DNA from: JAKACA01 sp050008715
GTDB taxonomy: Bacteria; Actinomycetota; Acidimicrobiia; Acidimicrobiales; Bog-793
Reading direction: 5' to 3'
DNA: 64,000 bases
NCBI GenBank assembly: GCA_050008715.1
Contig: JBEKMC010000003.1
Span: 17,211-81,210 of the forward strand
This document shows positions 52,810 to 60,894 of the stretch, in pieces. Each line of letters opens with the position of its first letter. Within the stretch, counting starts at the first letter, position 1. Position numbers and translations under genes: made by a program. The notes under the pieces were generated by a model, which saw only the letters and a program-made list of their open reading frames with translations, was not told the DNA's origin and ran no database searches.

Positions 52810-54387
52810 TCAGCCGAAGATTGCGACCATCTCGCGATAGGCAGGCATCGGCCGATAGCCGATCTCGCGCTCGGCGGCTGCCGCAATGCGGAGGAGCTTC
52901 GCCTCGGTCCACGCAGGGCCCCAGATCGTCAGCCCGACCGGCATGCCCGCCACCTCGCCGACGGGAAGGGTGAGCGAGGGGTAGCCGGCGACCGCAGCCT
53001 GTCCCCAGCTCGAGCCGAAGTAGCCGTCACCGTTCACATGGTCGATCGTCCAGGCGGGCGCCATGGTGGGAGCCACGAGGGCGTCGAGGTGAAGCCGGGA
53101 GCACACGCCGTCGATCCCGTCCGAACGCGTGCGCTCATGGTTCCGCCGTCGTGCCTGGCGGTAGGCGTCGTCATCGAGGCCCGTCGTGGCGGCGGCGCGC
53201 TCGAGCACATCTTGGGGGAAGAGGTCGAGACGCTCATCGGTGCTTTCCTCGTTGAACGCTATGACATCGGCGAGCGTGCGGGGGAAGGGCCGTGAACCGG
53301 CCGGCCCCGCGCCCGAGGATCCTGCGCCTGACGATCGCCGGGCGAGATACGTGTCGAGCCCCGCCTTGAACTCGGTGCAGAGGACGACCATCTCGTCGGC
53401 CTGCATGGCCGACGCGATCCCGGTGATCGCGTCGACGACCTCCGCCCCGGCGGCCTGCATGGCCGCAACGGCGGACTCGACGATCCTGTCGGTCGCCTTG
53501 TGGTAGCCGAAGTAGCCCTCCTCGCGCACGACACCGATCCGCACGTCGCGGAGATCCGAGTCGAGGGACCGAAGGTAGCCACCGACGGGACGCGGCCTCC
53601 CGTCCATGGCGGGATCGTCGGGATCCGCCGGCCCGCCCGCCAGGACCTCCAGCAGCATGGCGACGTCTTCCACCGATCTCGCCATCGGCCCAGCCGTGTC
53701 CTGGCTGACAGAGATCGGGATGATGCCGCTGCGGCTCACGAGCCCGACCGTCGGCTTGAGCCCGACGAGGCCGCAGGCGGCGGCCGGGCACAGGATCGAG
53801 CCGTCGGTCTCGGTGCCGACTGCGAAAGGCGCGAGGCCGGCAGCGGAGCCGGCAGCGGAGCCGGCGCTCGAGCCACCGGGCGAGCGGTTGAGGGCGAAGG
53901 GGTTTCTTGTCTGGCCTCCCGCCGCGCTCCAACCGCTCGACGAGGGGCGTCCGCGGAAGTTTGCCCACTCAGACAGGTTCGCCTTTCCGATGATCACCAC
54001 GCCGGCATGGCGGAGCTTCGTCACGAGATGGGCATCACTGCGCGGCGATGAGCCGGCGAGCGCCAGGGAACCCGCCGTGGCACCGAGATCAACCGTGTCG
54101 ACGTTGTCCTTTACGAGAATCGGCACGCCGTGCAGCGGCCCACGAACATGACCTCGACGCCGTTCGGCATCGAGCCCGGTCGCCTCCTCGAGGGCGCGCT
54201 CGTTCATTCGAAGCACGCTGCGCAGTGCCGGGCCCGTCCGGTCGACAGCTTCGACGCGCTCGAGCAGAGCCGACGTCACCTCGCCCGACGTCGTCGACCC
54301 TTCGGCGAAGAGCCGGCCGAGCTCGGCTGCGCCGAGGCGGCTGAACTGAGCGCTCGGGCCGTGCGGATCGGGCGCAGTTGCGGTCAT
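52810..54387 (-). CDS. Amidase-signature-family hydrolase
   Basis: A 525-residue amidase-signature enzyme. The Ser-cisSer-Lys triad is visible: Lys in GVPILVKDNVD near residue 96, the two Ser positions in RSPGGSSAGSAAG near 170-180 with the Ser nucleophile about 20 residues later in GTETDGSILCPA, and LVGLKPTVGLVSR following. The C-terminal third contains TLPVGEVAGMPVGLTIWGPAW. It hydrolyses an amide of unknown structure. Homologues include glutamyl-tRNA amidotransferase A and plant-hormone amidases; no GatB or GatC gene is adjacent, which argues against the tRNA role. Start ATG 54387; it is divergent from a DUF3263 gene. Confidence 0.88.
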   Translation of the reverse strand: MTATAPDPHGPSAQFSRLGAAELGRLFAEGSTTSGEVTSALLERVEAVDRTGPALRSVLRMNERALEEATGLDAERRRGHVRGPLHGVPILVKDNVDTVDLGATAGSLALAGSSPRSDAHLVTKLRHAGVVIIGKANLSEWANFRGRPSSSGWSAAGGQTRNPFALNRSPGGSSAGSAAGSAAGLAPFAVGTETDGSILCPAAACGLVGLKPTVGLVSRSGIIPISVSQDTAGPMARSVEDVAMLLEVLAGGPADPDDPAMDGRPRPVGGYLRSLDSDLRDVRIGVVREEGYFGYHKATDRIVESAVAAMQAAGAEVVDAITGIASAMQADEMVVLCTEFKAGLDTYLARRSSGAGSSGAGPAGSRPFPRTLADVIAFNEESTDERLDLFPQDVLERAAATTGLDDDAYRQARRRNHERTRSDGIDGVCSRLHLDALVAPTMAPAWTIDHVNGDGYFGSSWGQAAVAGYPSLTLPVGEVAGMPVGLTIWGPAWTEAKLLRIAAAAEREIGYRPMPAYREMVAIFG

Positions 54388-54463
54388 GGGTTCAGCGTCG
54401 CACAATCCAGCAGGAGGCGAGGATGCTTGCTTTTCGCCAACAACCTTGGCATTGTCGGCTGGG

Positions 54464-54727
54464 ATGGCACTCAGCACGCGAGACCGCGAGGTCCTCGATG
54501 TCGAACGCGAGTGGTGGCGGTCAGGCTCGACAAAGCAGGCCACGATCCGCCAGCGGCTCGGGTGTTCCCCCGGCGCGTACTACGCCGTGTTGCGGCGGCT
54601 CGTCACGACAGAGGAGGCGTTTCACTACGACCCGCTCGTCGTGCAGCGCGTCCGGCGGCGACAGGAGCGTGAGCGGCGGGCGCGGGTGTCAGGCATGCCG
54701 GGACCCGTGCGGCACCGCCGCAGGTGA
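54464..54727 (+). CDS. DUF3263-family small protein
   Basis: An 87-residue basic protein. The core MALSTRDREVLDVEREWW, then TIRQRLGCSPGAYYAVLRRL, then DPLVVQRVRRRQERERR matches the actinobacterial DUF3263 family, predicted to be a helix-turn-helix-like DNA-binding protein. Its function is unknown. The C-terminal tail is strongly basic and probably disordered. The start at 54464 was preferred to an in-frame ATG 78 bp upstream because conserved residues begin there. The stop is 24 bp before otsB. In mycobacteria the family is also found near otsB-like genes, from memory, so the linkage may be conserved. Confidence 0.7.
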   Translation: MALSTRDREVLDVEREWWRSGSTKQATIRQRLGCSPGAYYAVLRRLVTTEEAFHYDPLVVQRVRRRQERERRARVSGMPGPVRHRRR

Positions 54728-54751
54728 CGCCGACGGGGACCACGGCTCCGG

Positions 54752-55600
54752 GTGGGCAGTGACGAGGTGACGAGTGTGGGCGCGGCGCTCGATTTCCTAG
54801 CGTCGGCTCCAGAGCACACGGCCGTGTTGAGCGATTTCGACGGCACGCTCTCACGCATCGTGACCCAGCCGGAGCTCGCCCGGCCGCTCCCCGGCGTCCC
54901 CGGCGTCCTCAAGCGCCTGGCGAACAGCTACGGCGTGCTGGGCGTGGTGTCGGGCCGACCCGCAGCGTGGCTCGTGCAACAGCTCGCGTTGTCACAAGGC
55001 CCCGGCTCGGCGCCGGCCGGCCGGTCCGTGGAGGCATTCGGGCTTCACGGCATCGAGCACGTCGTCGGCGGTGCCGTCGAGGTGGCGCACGCGGCTGACG
55101 GTTGGACCGATGCCGTCGCTCGGGCGCGCGACGAAGCATCGGCTGCGGGCATCGCCGGGCTCGTAGTCGAGGACAAGCGCTACAGCCTGACCCTGCACTG
55201 GCGGGCAGCAGCAGATCCCGAGGCCGTCAGCCGGCGAGCAGCTGCCCTCGGCGAGCGCCTCGTCGCGTCGAGCGGGCTGCACTCCCGCCCTGGCAAGGCG
55301 AGCATCGAGCTCATTGCCCCGATCGGGATCGACAAAGGAACCGTCGTCGCCCGCTGGGCCGACACCCCCGGGATCGAGCGCGTGGCCTTCTTCGGCGACG
55401 ACATGAGCGACGTTCCCGCCTTCGACGCCGTCGACCGGCTTGTCGCCGCCGGGCGGATGGCCGGACTCAAGGTGGCGGTGACAGGCCCGGAGGCGCCGAG
55501 TGACCTCCTCGAGCGAGCCGACGTCGTGCTGACCGGTCCGGAAGCGACCCTTCAGTTGCTCGAGGAGCTCGCCGACCGGATCGGCGCCTCCTCGGTCTGA
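54752..55600 (+). CDS. otsB: Trehalose-6-phosphate phosphatase
   Basis: A 282-residue HAD-superfamily phosphatase. Motif I is SDFDGTLSRIV near residue 29, with nucleophile and acid Asp. Motif III Lys lies in the SRPGKASIELIAP region near 180, and motif IV is FFGDDMSDVPAF near 213. The GIDKGT segment and length match OtsB-type phosphatases, which dephosphorylate trehalose-6-phosphate. The GTG at 54752 is the earliest start; GTG at 54776 with GAGGTG upstream is also possible and loses nothing conserved. It is convergent with otsA (37 bp apart), so synthesis and phosphatase genes are not one operon. Confidence 0.88.
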   Translation: MGSDEVTSVGAALDFLASAPEHTAVLSDFDGTLSRIVTQPELARPLPGVPGVLKRLANSYGVLGVVSGRPAAWLVQQLALSQGPGSAPAGRSVEAFGLHGIEHVVGGAVEVAHAADGWTDAVARARDEASAAGIAGLVVEDKRYSLTLHWRAAADPEAVSRRAAALGERLVASSGLHSRPGKASIELIAPIGIDKGTVVARWADTPGIERVAFFGDDMSDVPAFDAVDRLVAAGRMAGLKVAVTGPEAPSDLLERADVVLTGPEATLQLLEELADRIGASSV

Positions 55601-55637
55601 GGCGATCAGATCCTCATGGTCCTCGGCGGGGCATCGG

Positions 55638-57071
55638 TCACGAGACGATGTCGGGCCTGCCCGGCACCCGAGCATGTGAGAGGAGCTCCTTCAGCCACTC
55701 CGCCGGCGGATGAGCCGATGCAAGAGCTCGTAGGCGGGACGAGCGTTCGCTCCTGTCCCGGCCGGCGATCGACAGCGCATCGTGCAGAGCCCGAGCGGTG
55801 TCAGACACGTCGAAGGGTTGAATACCGAAGGCAGCGCCGGCGAGCTCGTCGTAGGCGCCAGCCTGTTCCGACAGCACGAGCATGCCGTCGCGCTCGTTCA
55901 AGACGGGGCCTTCCTTGGCCACGAGGTTCATCCCGTCGCGGATCGGGTTGACCAGCAGTACGTCATAGGAGCGCATCGCCGCCACGGTGCTCGGGAAGTC
56001 GTCGTCGACGTCCACGACGACGGCTTCGCGGCCCCCCACCGACCATCGCTCGTTCACGAGGCCGGCGAGGTGCTCGACCTCGGACCGGTAGGCGAGGTAC
56101 TCGGGAAGTCCCTCACGACTGGCGTACGCCCTCATCACGTGCACGACCGAGCCACGCCACTCGGGGTGCTCCTCCAGCAGCACTTCGAAAGCTCGGAGCC
56201 CTCGAAGGAGGTTCTTCGACAGCTCGACGCGGTCGTTTCGCAGCAGCAGCCGGCGACCGGCGAGCCGATCCCGCAGCGACGACAGTCGTTCTGCACACTC
56301 GGGCGTCGCAGCCACCTGCCGAAGGCGGGCCAGGTCGGGCCCGAGCGGCGCGACGAACGTGGCGGGCACGATGCCGCCGGCTTCGGCGGCGCACCGGCGA
56401 AATGCCCGCTCCCAGCGGACCGCATGAAAACCGCACGCCCCGAAACCCGCCATGCCCCCCATGAGCTCACCGGCGGCCGCGTGCGGCAGCATGCCGAGCT
56501 CCTCGACGCTGGCGAACGGCGTGTGGCTGAAATGCACCGTCCGCAGGTCGGGGCGGTCAGCCGCGAGCATCGCTCCGAGGAGCGACAAGTGGTAGTCGTT
56601 CACGAGGACGACGGCGCCAGTGGCAGCGACGTCGGCGACGGCATCGGCGAAGGCGCGGTTGTAGAGACGAAACCCCTCCCAGGCCTGAAGCCACCGACCG
56701 TCGAACACCGGCCGGCGCGAGGCGTCGAAGAGGCCGTGGTACACGAACCACAGGATGGCGTTCGCGACGGCGTCGTAGGCAGCAGCGAGCACGTCCGGGT
56801 CGTGGGCGACCAACCGCAGCGACAGCCCGTCCTGGCCGGAGTCGATCGGCCCGGCCGCGGCGCCTTGTCGATCGGCGTCACTGAGCGCAGATGCCACCCA
56901 CGTGGCACCGGGCGTGTCGGCAAGGGCAGCAGCGAGGCTCGGCGCGAGGCCACCGCCTCCTGCCCGCGGCATGAGGGACCCGTCTGGGCCGGCCACGAGC
57001 GAGAACGGGCCCCGATTGGAGACGACGACGAGATCGGCGGTTCCACTCGCCCGAGGTCGAGTCGTTGTCAC
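55638..57071 (-). CDS. otsA: Trehalose-6-phosphate synthase (GT20)
   Basis: A 477-residue GT20 glycosyltransferase. VVVSNRGPFSL near residue 15 and AGGGGLAPSLAAAL near 33 are the N-terminal donor-site motifs. NDYHLSLLGAML near 155, with HFSHTPFAS near 175, is the acceptor side. DRVELSKNLLRGLRAFE near 290 and GMNLVAKEGPVLNERDG near 385 are family motifs. It transfers glucose from UDP- or ADP-glucose to glucose-6-phosphate. The GTG start at 57071 overlaps the gpgS stop by 4 bp, tying it to that gene. Longer in-frame sequence upstream is antisense to gpgS. The exact acceptor could differ from glucose-6-phosphate, given the neighbour. Confidence 0.88.
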   Translation of the reverse strand: MTTTRPRASGTADLVVVSNRGPFSLVAGPDGSLMPRAGGGGLAPSLAAALADTPGATWVASALSDADRQGAAAGPIDSGQDGLSLRLVAHDPDVLAAAYDAVANAILWFVYHGLFDASRRPVFDGRWLQAWEGFRLYNRAFADAVADVAATGAVVLVNDYHLSLLGAMLAADRPDLRTVHFSHTPFASVEELGMLPHAAAGELMGGMAGFGACGFHAVRWERAFRRCAAEAGGIVPATFVAPLGPDLARLRQVAATPECAERLSSLRDRLAGRRLLLRNDRVELSKNLLRGLRAFEVLLEEHPEWRGSVVHVMRAYASREGLPEYLAYRSEVEHLAGLVNERWSVGGREAVVVDVDDDFPSTVAAMRSYDVLLVNPIRDGMNLVAKEGPVLNERDGMLVLSEQAGAYDELAGAAFGIQPFDVSDTARALHDALSIAGRDRSERSSRLRALASAHPPAEWLKELLSHARVPGRPDIVS

Positions 57072-57853
57072 CCCAGCGCCGCTCGTTGCAGGGCGGCTTC
57101 GATGACCTCTCGCGCTTGCGGGCCGAGCTCGGACAGCGGGCGGTTGCGGTGGCGGCGCTCGCCGAGGTCGACCTGAGCGATGGAGTCGATGCCGAAACAC
57201 CGCCAGACGTCGACCAACAGGCCCATCTCGACGCCATAGCCGTCGGCGAGGGCGATCTTCTCGAGGACGTCGGACCGGAGTGCCGTCTCGCCGGCAAGGG
57301 GTTGGTCGACACCGGCAAGCTCCGGGAAGAGCAGGGAGATCATCGGTTTGGCGACGAGCTCGGTCACACGACCCCCGCCAGTCGGCTGATCCCCGAGCGG
57401 GCGAGTGTACGACCCCTTCACGAGCACCTTGCCCGACCCGCACAAGAGCGGCCCGAGCAGGCCGGTGACGTAGTGGGCTGCAAAGTTCTCGACATCGCCG
57501 TCGAGGAAGACGATGTAGTCACCGCGACCTCGGGCCACCGCCATCGCCTCTCCCTTGCCGAGTCCCGGGCCGGCCACGACCGCCGCCCCGGATCGGCGCG
57601 CCTCCATGCCGGTCCCGTCGGCCGACCCGTCGTCGACGACGACGATCTCGTCGACGAGGCCGGCGTCGTCGAGAAGGCGGGTGCGGATGCACGAGACGAT
57701 GGCGCCGATGGTGCGCGCCTCGTCGCGGGCCGGAATGCAGACGACGATGCGGGAGTGGCCCTTGGCCTCGACGAGCGCGTCGATTGGCCACTCGGTGTGG
57801 TGGTGGCGGGCGACCTGGGGCGCGACCGCCAGCGAGGTGTCGAGGACTGCCAT
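57068..57853 (-). CDS. gpgS: Glucosyl-3-phosphoglycerate synthase (GT81)
   Basis: A 261-residue GT-A glycosyltransferase. It has IVVCIPARDEARTIG near residue 35, the metal-binding VFLDGDVENF near 118, VKGSYTRPLGDQPTGGGRVTE near 143 and FPELAGVDQPLAGE near 175. The last two are diagnostic of GpgS, which makes glucosyl-3-phosphoglycerate from NDP-glucose and 3-phosphoglycerate for glucosylglycerate or methylglucose lipopolysaccharide. It is shorter than mycobacterial GpgS (about 320), mainly at the ends. The matching phosphatase (GpgP) is not adjacent. Start ATG 57853. It is the first gene of a two-gene unit with otsA and is divergent from the riboswitch-controlled genes. Confidence 0.87.
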   Translation of the reverse strand: MAVLDTSLAVAPQVARHHHTEWPIDALVEAKGHSRIVVCIPARDEARTIGAIVSCIRTRLLDDAGLVDEIVVVDDGSADGTGMEARRSGAAVVAGPGLGKGEAMAVARGRGDYIVFLDGDVENFAAHYVTGLLGPLLCGSGKVLVKGSYTRPLGDQPTGGGRVTELVAKPMISLLFPELAGVDQPLAGETALRSDVLEKIALADGYGVEMGLLVDVWRCFGIDSIAQVDLGERRHRNRPLSELGPQAREVIEAALQRAALG

Positions 57854-57879
57854 GACGCCCGCCACGTTAGGCGGCCTGG

Positions 57880-57908
57880 TGGCACGCCTCGGTCGGGCCG
57901 CATACACT
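57880..57908 (+). promoter_or_regulatory. Promoter of the riboswitch - thrC-like - cysO unit
   Basis: TGGCAC (57880-57885) and TACACT (57903-57908) are 17 bp apart. Transcription would start around 57914-57915, just at the 5' edge of the riboswitch P1 helix. The spacing makes the assignment convincing even though the -35 is weak. Confidence 0.6.
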
Positions 57909-57912
57909 GGGC

Positions 57913-58026
57913 CGATCATCCAGAGCGGCTGAGGGACGGGCCCGTTGACGCCGCGGCAACCAGTATCGATCGGGGACGACGACGTCCGACGACCGGCCAG
58001 GTGCCAATGCCCGACCGATGAGGAGG
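57913..58026 (+). promoter_or_regulatory. SAM-I (S-box) riboswitch
   Basis: The conserved blocks occur in order: P1 5' strand TCATC (57916-57920), CAGAGCGGC, then TGAGGGACGGGCCC (kink-turn and pseudoknot loop, near 57930-57943), GTTGACGCCGCGGCAACC (near 57944-57961), a variable P3, CAGGTGCCAATGCC (P4, near 57999-58012), and GATGA (58017-58021) closing P1. These match the SAM-I consensus seen upstream of methionine genes in Firmicutes. The last base of P1 is the first A of the ribosome site AGGAGG (58021-58026), and no terminator follows. SAM binding would therefore most simply hide the ribosome site and block translation. Confidence 0.92.
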
Positions 58027-58031
58027 CAGTC

Positions 58032-59282
58032 GTGAGCTACGCCCGTGGTCTTGTCTGTCGTGAGTGCGCGCGTGCGTACCCGGCCGAAGCCCTGCACGCG
58101 TGTGAGTGGTGCTTCGGCCCGCTCGAGGTGACCTACGACCTCGAAGCCATTGCGGCGGTGACGAGCCGGGCCCGGATCGCCGGCGGGGCCCGCAACCTGT
58201 GGCGCTACGCCGACTTCCTGCCGGTCGACACGGAGTCGCCGCCGGGGCTCGGTGCCGGTTTCACGCCGCTCCTCAAGGCCGACCGACTGGCCGCCGTTCT
58301 CGGGCTCGGCGAGCTCTACATCAAAGACGACACGAGAAACCCCACCGGATCCTTCAAGGATCGCGTGGTCGCCGTCGCCCTGACGAAGGCCCGCGAGCTC
58401 GGTTTCCGCGTCGCCGCATGTGCGTCCACCGGCAACCTGGCGAACTCGGTGGCGGCAACGGCGGCACGCCTCGGCATGGAGTCCGTCGTGCTCATCCCCC
58501 ACGACCTCGAGACGGTCAAGGTGATGACGACGGCCGTGTTCGGCGGTCGCCTGCTCCGTATCGACGGCAACTACGACGACGTCAACCGCTTGTGCGGTGA
58601 GCTGGCGGGCGAGTACCCGGACTGGGCCTTCGTGAACGTGAACCTCCGCCCGTACTACGCAGAGGGCTCGAAGACACTTGCGTTCGAGGTCGCCGAACAG
58701 CTCGACTGGCAGCTGCCCGACCACGTCGTCGTGCCGATCGCGTCCGGGTCGCAGCTGACAAAGATCGCGAAAGGCTTTGACCAGTTCGTCGCCACCGGCC
58801 TGGTCGATGCACGTCCGGTTCGCGTCTCGGGCGCCCAGGCGAGCGGATGCGCCCCGGTCGCCACTGCTTTTGCCAGCGGCACCGACGACATCTTGCCCGT
58901 GAGGCCGTCGACCATCGCGAAGTCCCTCGCCATCGGCAATCCCGCCGACGGCTGGTACGCCCTCGACGTCGTGCGGCGCTCCGGTGGGGCTGTCGGGTCG
59001 GTATCCGACGACGAGATCGTCGAGGGGATCCGCTTGCTCGCCTGCACCGAGGGCATCTTCGCCGAGACGGCGGGCGGTGTGACCATCGCGACCCTTGCCA
59101 AGCTCGCCCGCGAAGGGATCGTCCGGCCGGACGAGCGCGTCGTCGCGTACGTCACCGGCAGCGGATTGAAGACGGTCGAGGCGCTCACCGACAGAGTTGC
59201 GGTCGACGAGCCCATCGCCGCCACGCTCGACGAGGTTGCCCGGGCGCTCGACTCCTCGATCCGGACGGAAGTGCTCGTATGA
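58032..59282 (+). CDS. thrC: Threonine synthase-like PLP enzyme with zinc ribbon; candidate homocysteine synthase
   Basis: A 416-residue fold-type-II PLP enzyme. An N-terminal zinc ribbon uses Cys9, Cys12, Cys24 and Cys27. NPTGSFKDR carries the PLP Lys109, ACASTGNLANSVAA near 140 binds the phosphate, and VPIASGSQLTK near 237 and VAYVTGSGLKT near 370 follow. This is the threonine synthase family with a zinc ribbon, which also includes the archaeal cysteate synthase that uses a sulfur nucleophile. The GTG at 58032 follows AGGAGG. It is controlled by a SAM riboswitch, not expected for threonine synthesis, and is coupled by a 4-bp overlap to cysO. I infer homocysteine formation from O-phosphohomoserine; ordinary threonine synthase remains possible. 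Confidence 0.85.
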   Translation: MSYARGLVCRECARAYPAEALHACEWCFGPLEVTYDLEAIAAVTSRARIAGGARNLWRYADFLPVDTESPPGLGAGFTPLLKADRLAAVLGLGELYIKDDTRNPTGSFKDRVVAVALTKARELGFRVAACASTGNLANSVAATAARLGMESVVLIPHDLETVKVMTTAVFGGRLLRIDGNYDDVNRLCGELAGEYPDWAFVNVNLRPYYAEGSKTLAFEVAEQLDWQLPDHVVVPIASGSQLTKIAKGFDQFVATGLVDARPVRVSGAQASGCAPVATAFASGTDDILPVRPSTIAKSLAIGNPADGWYALDVVRRSGGAVGSVSDDEIVEGIRLLACTEGIFAETAGGVTIATLAKLAREGIVRPDERVVAYVTGSGLKTVEALTDRVAVDEPIAATLDEVARALDSSIRTEVLV

Positions 59283-59563
59283 GCGCCACCGGCGTGATCG
59301 TCCGTGTACCGGCCCAGCTCCGCCCGCTCACCGGCGGCGAGCGCGAGGTTGCCGTGCCCGCCGGCACCGTTCGCGACGTCATCGGCGCCCTCGAGACGGC
59401 GCATCCCGGCCTGCAGGAGAGGTTGCTGAACGAGGACGGGTCGTTGCGGCGTTTCGTCAATCTGTTCGTCGCCGACGAGGACGTCCGCTTTCTCGACGGC
59501 CTCGGGACTCCGGTCACCGACGGTCAGACCGTCTCGATCGTTCCGGCCGTCGCCGGCGGCTGA
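59279..59563 (+). CDS. cysO: CysO-type sulfur carrier protein (MoaD/ThiS family)
   Basis: A 94-residue ubiquitin-like protein. VRVPAQLRPLTGGEREVAVPA begins the fold, then RFVNLFVADEDVRFLDGLGTPV, then VSIVPAVAGG at the C-terminus. The last two residues are Gly-Gly, needed for adenylation and thiocarboxylation. The whole pattern matches mycobacterial CysO (RFVNIYVNDEDVRF and ILPAVAGG), the sulfide donor for CysM in cysteine synthesis from O-phosphoserine. In mycobacteria cysO is beside cysM and mec, whereas here its partner is the ThrC-like gene, which it overlaps by 4 bp. No mec peptidase or activating enzyme (MoeZ) is in the window. Confidence 0.9.
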   Translation: MSATGVIVRVPAQLRPLTGGEREVAVPAGTVRDVIGALETAHPGLQERLLNEDGSLRRFVNLFVADEDVRFLDGLGTPVTDGQTVSIVPAVAGG

Positions 59564-59568
59564 GCCCT

Positions 59569-60858
59569 TCAGCCGGCGGCGGCTGCCACAGGTCTGGCGC
59601 TCAGCGCCTGGCGGCGGCGGAAGCGCCCGTCCGAGAACGACAGCCCGAGAGTGAGGGCGGCGACCGCCGTCCCGAGGGCGGCGACGCCGGTCCAGCCGTA
59701 GCTGCCGTAGCACACCGCCGAGCCGATCGACCCGAGCGTGCCGCCCACGAAGTAGCACGTCATGTACGCCGAATTCACACGGCTGCGAGCCTCGCCGGCG
59801 AGGGCGTAGATCTCGCTCTGGTTCGTGATGTGGATGCCTTGGCAGCCGACATCGAGGACGACGATGGCTGCGATCAACGCCCAGAGCACGTGAGGGGCGA
59901 GAAGCAAGACGACGAACGCGGCCGTCATCGCGAGCGAAGTCGCCAGCGTCATCGCCTGTTGCTTGCCGGCGTCGGCGAACCGCCCCGCCACCGAAGCCAT
60001 CACGGCGCCCGCAGCGCCGGCGAGACCGAACAAGCCGATCGTGCCCGCGCCGTAGCGGTAGGGCGAGGACGACAGGAGAAACGACAAGCTCGTCCACAGA
60101 ATCGAGAACGCTGCGAAGGACAGGCCTCCGTACAAGGAGCGCCGGCGCAGGACGGGCTCGTGCCGGAAGATTGCGACGACTGAGGCGAGCACCTTCGGGT
60201 AGGTGAGGTCGAGCCGGGCGCGGTATCGCGGCAGGGTCCGCCACAGCACGGCTGCCAGGAGCGCCATCGAGCCTGCGGCGCAGAAGTAGACGACACGCCA
60301 CGACGACGCCGCCGCGATGTAGCCGGCGACGGTGCGGGCCAACAGGATGCCGAGGAGCAGGCCGCTCATGACCGAGCCGACCACCTTGCCCCGCTCGTCG
60401 GGCCCGGCAAGCGTGGCGGCGAAGGCGACGAGTATCTGGGCGACGACGGAGTTCGCCCCGACGAGTGCGGCGAACAGGAAGAGCACGGCGAAGTTGGGCG
60501 CGAGGGCGGCACCGACGAGCCCGCCGCTCGCCACGAGCGACATGAGGACCACGAGGCCGCGGCGCTCGACGAGATCGCCGAGGGGAACGAGGAGGACGAG
60601 GCCCGCCACGTAGCCGAGCTGGGCCGCCGTGACGATGAGGCCGGCTTCACCACCGCCGAGGTGCAACGTGTGCCCGATCGCGGCGAGCAGGGGCTGGGCG
60701 TAGTAGTTCGTCGCCACCGACACCCCGGTCGCGACCGCCAGCAGGACCACCAGCCGTCTCGGCAGGGGAGCGCCTTCGTGCAGGGTCGACGCCATGCAGG
60801 TAGCAACGTCGGACGGACGGCATCCCTTCCCCGGCGGCGACCTCTGTGGGGTGCTCAT
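59569..60858 (-). CDS. Major facilitator superfamily transporter
   Basis: A 429-residue membrane protein with 12 hydrophobic segments. LLAVATGVSVATNYYAQPLLAAIG begins the first helix, with LVPLGDLVERRGLVVL (motif A) near 80, and QSEIYALAGEARSRVNSAYM near the cytoplasmic end of a later helix. The NYYAQPLL and RVNSAYM features are common in the YnfM-like or arabinose-efflux-like group of exporters. Substrate unknown. Start: ATG 60858 or 60795; the shorter form removes 21 residues with no hydrophobic content. It is divergent from groEL, with its 5' end almost touching the CIRCE elements, and its 3' end is 5 bp from the cysO stop. Confidence 0.85.
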   Translation of the reverse strand: MSTPQRSPPGKGCRPSDVATCMASTLHEGAPLPRRLVVLLAVATGVSVATNYYAQPLLAAIGHTLHLGGGEAGLIVTAAQLGYVAGLVLLVPLGDLVERRGLVVLMSLVASGGLVGAALAPNFAVLFLFAALVGANSVVAQILVAFAATLAGPDERGKVVGSVMSGLLLGILLARTVAGYIAAASSWRVVYFCAAGSMALLAAVLWRTLPRYRARLDLTYPKVLASVVAIFRHEPVLRRRSLYGGLSFAAFSILWTSLSFLLSSSPYRYGAGTIGLFGLAGAAGAVMASVAGRFADAGKQQAMTLATSLAMTAAFVVLLLAPHVLWALIAAIVVLDVGCQGIHITNQSEIYALAGEARSRVNSAYMTCYFVGGTLGSIGSAVCYGSYGWTGVAALGTAVAALTLGLSFSDGRFRRRQALSARPVAAAAG

Positions 60859-60865
60859 GGCCCGG

Positions 60866-60890
60866 TAGCACTCGCCGGGCGAGAGTGCTA
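60866..60890. promoter_or_regulatory. CIRCE element 1 (HrcA operator)
   Basis: TAGCACTC-N9-GAGTGCTA, exactly the CIRCE core (TTAGCACTC-N9-GAGTGCTAA), overlapping the groEL promoter. The 9-nt spacer is itself partly self-complementary (GCCGGGCGA). HrcA binds this dyad and releases it on heat shock. Confidence 0.92.
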
Positions 60891-60894
60891 ATCT
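60866..60894 (+). promoter_or_regulatory. groEL promoter
   Basis: TAGCAC (60866-60871) and TAATCT (60889-60894) are separated by 17 bp. The -35 hexamer coincides with the left arm of the first CIRCE and the -10 with its right arm, the usual layout of HrcA-repressed promoters. Confidence 0.6.

Noticed and set aside
52810..54387. Calling the amidase GatA of the Glu-tRNA amidotransferase
   Set aside because: No gatB or gatC is adjacent, and the sequence resembles general amidases as much as GatA.
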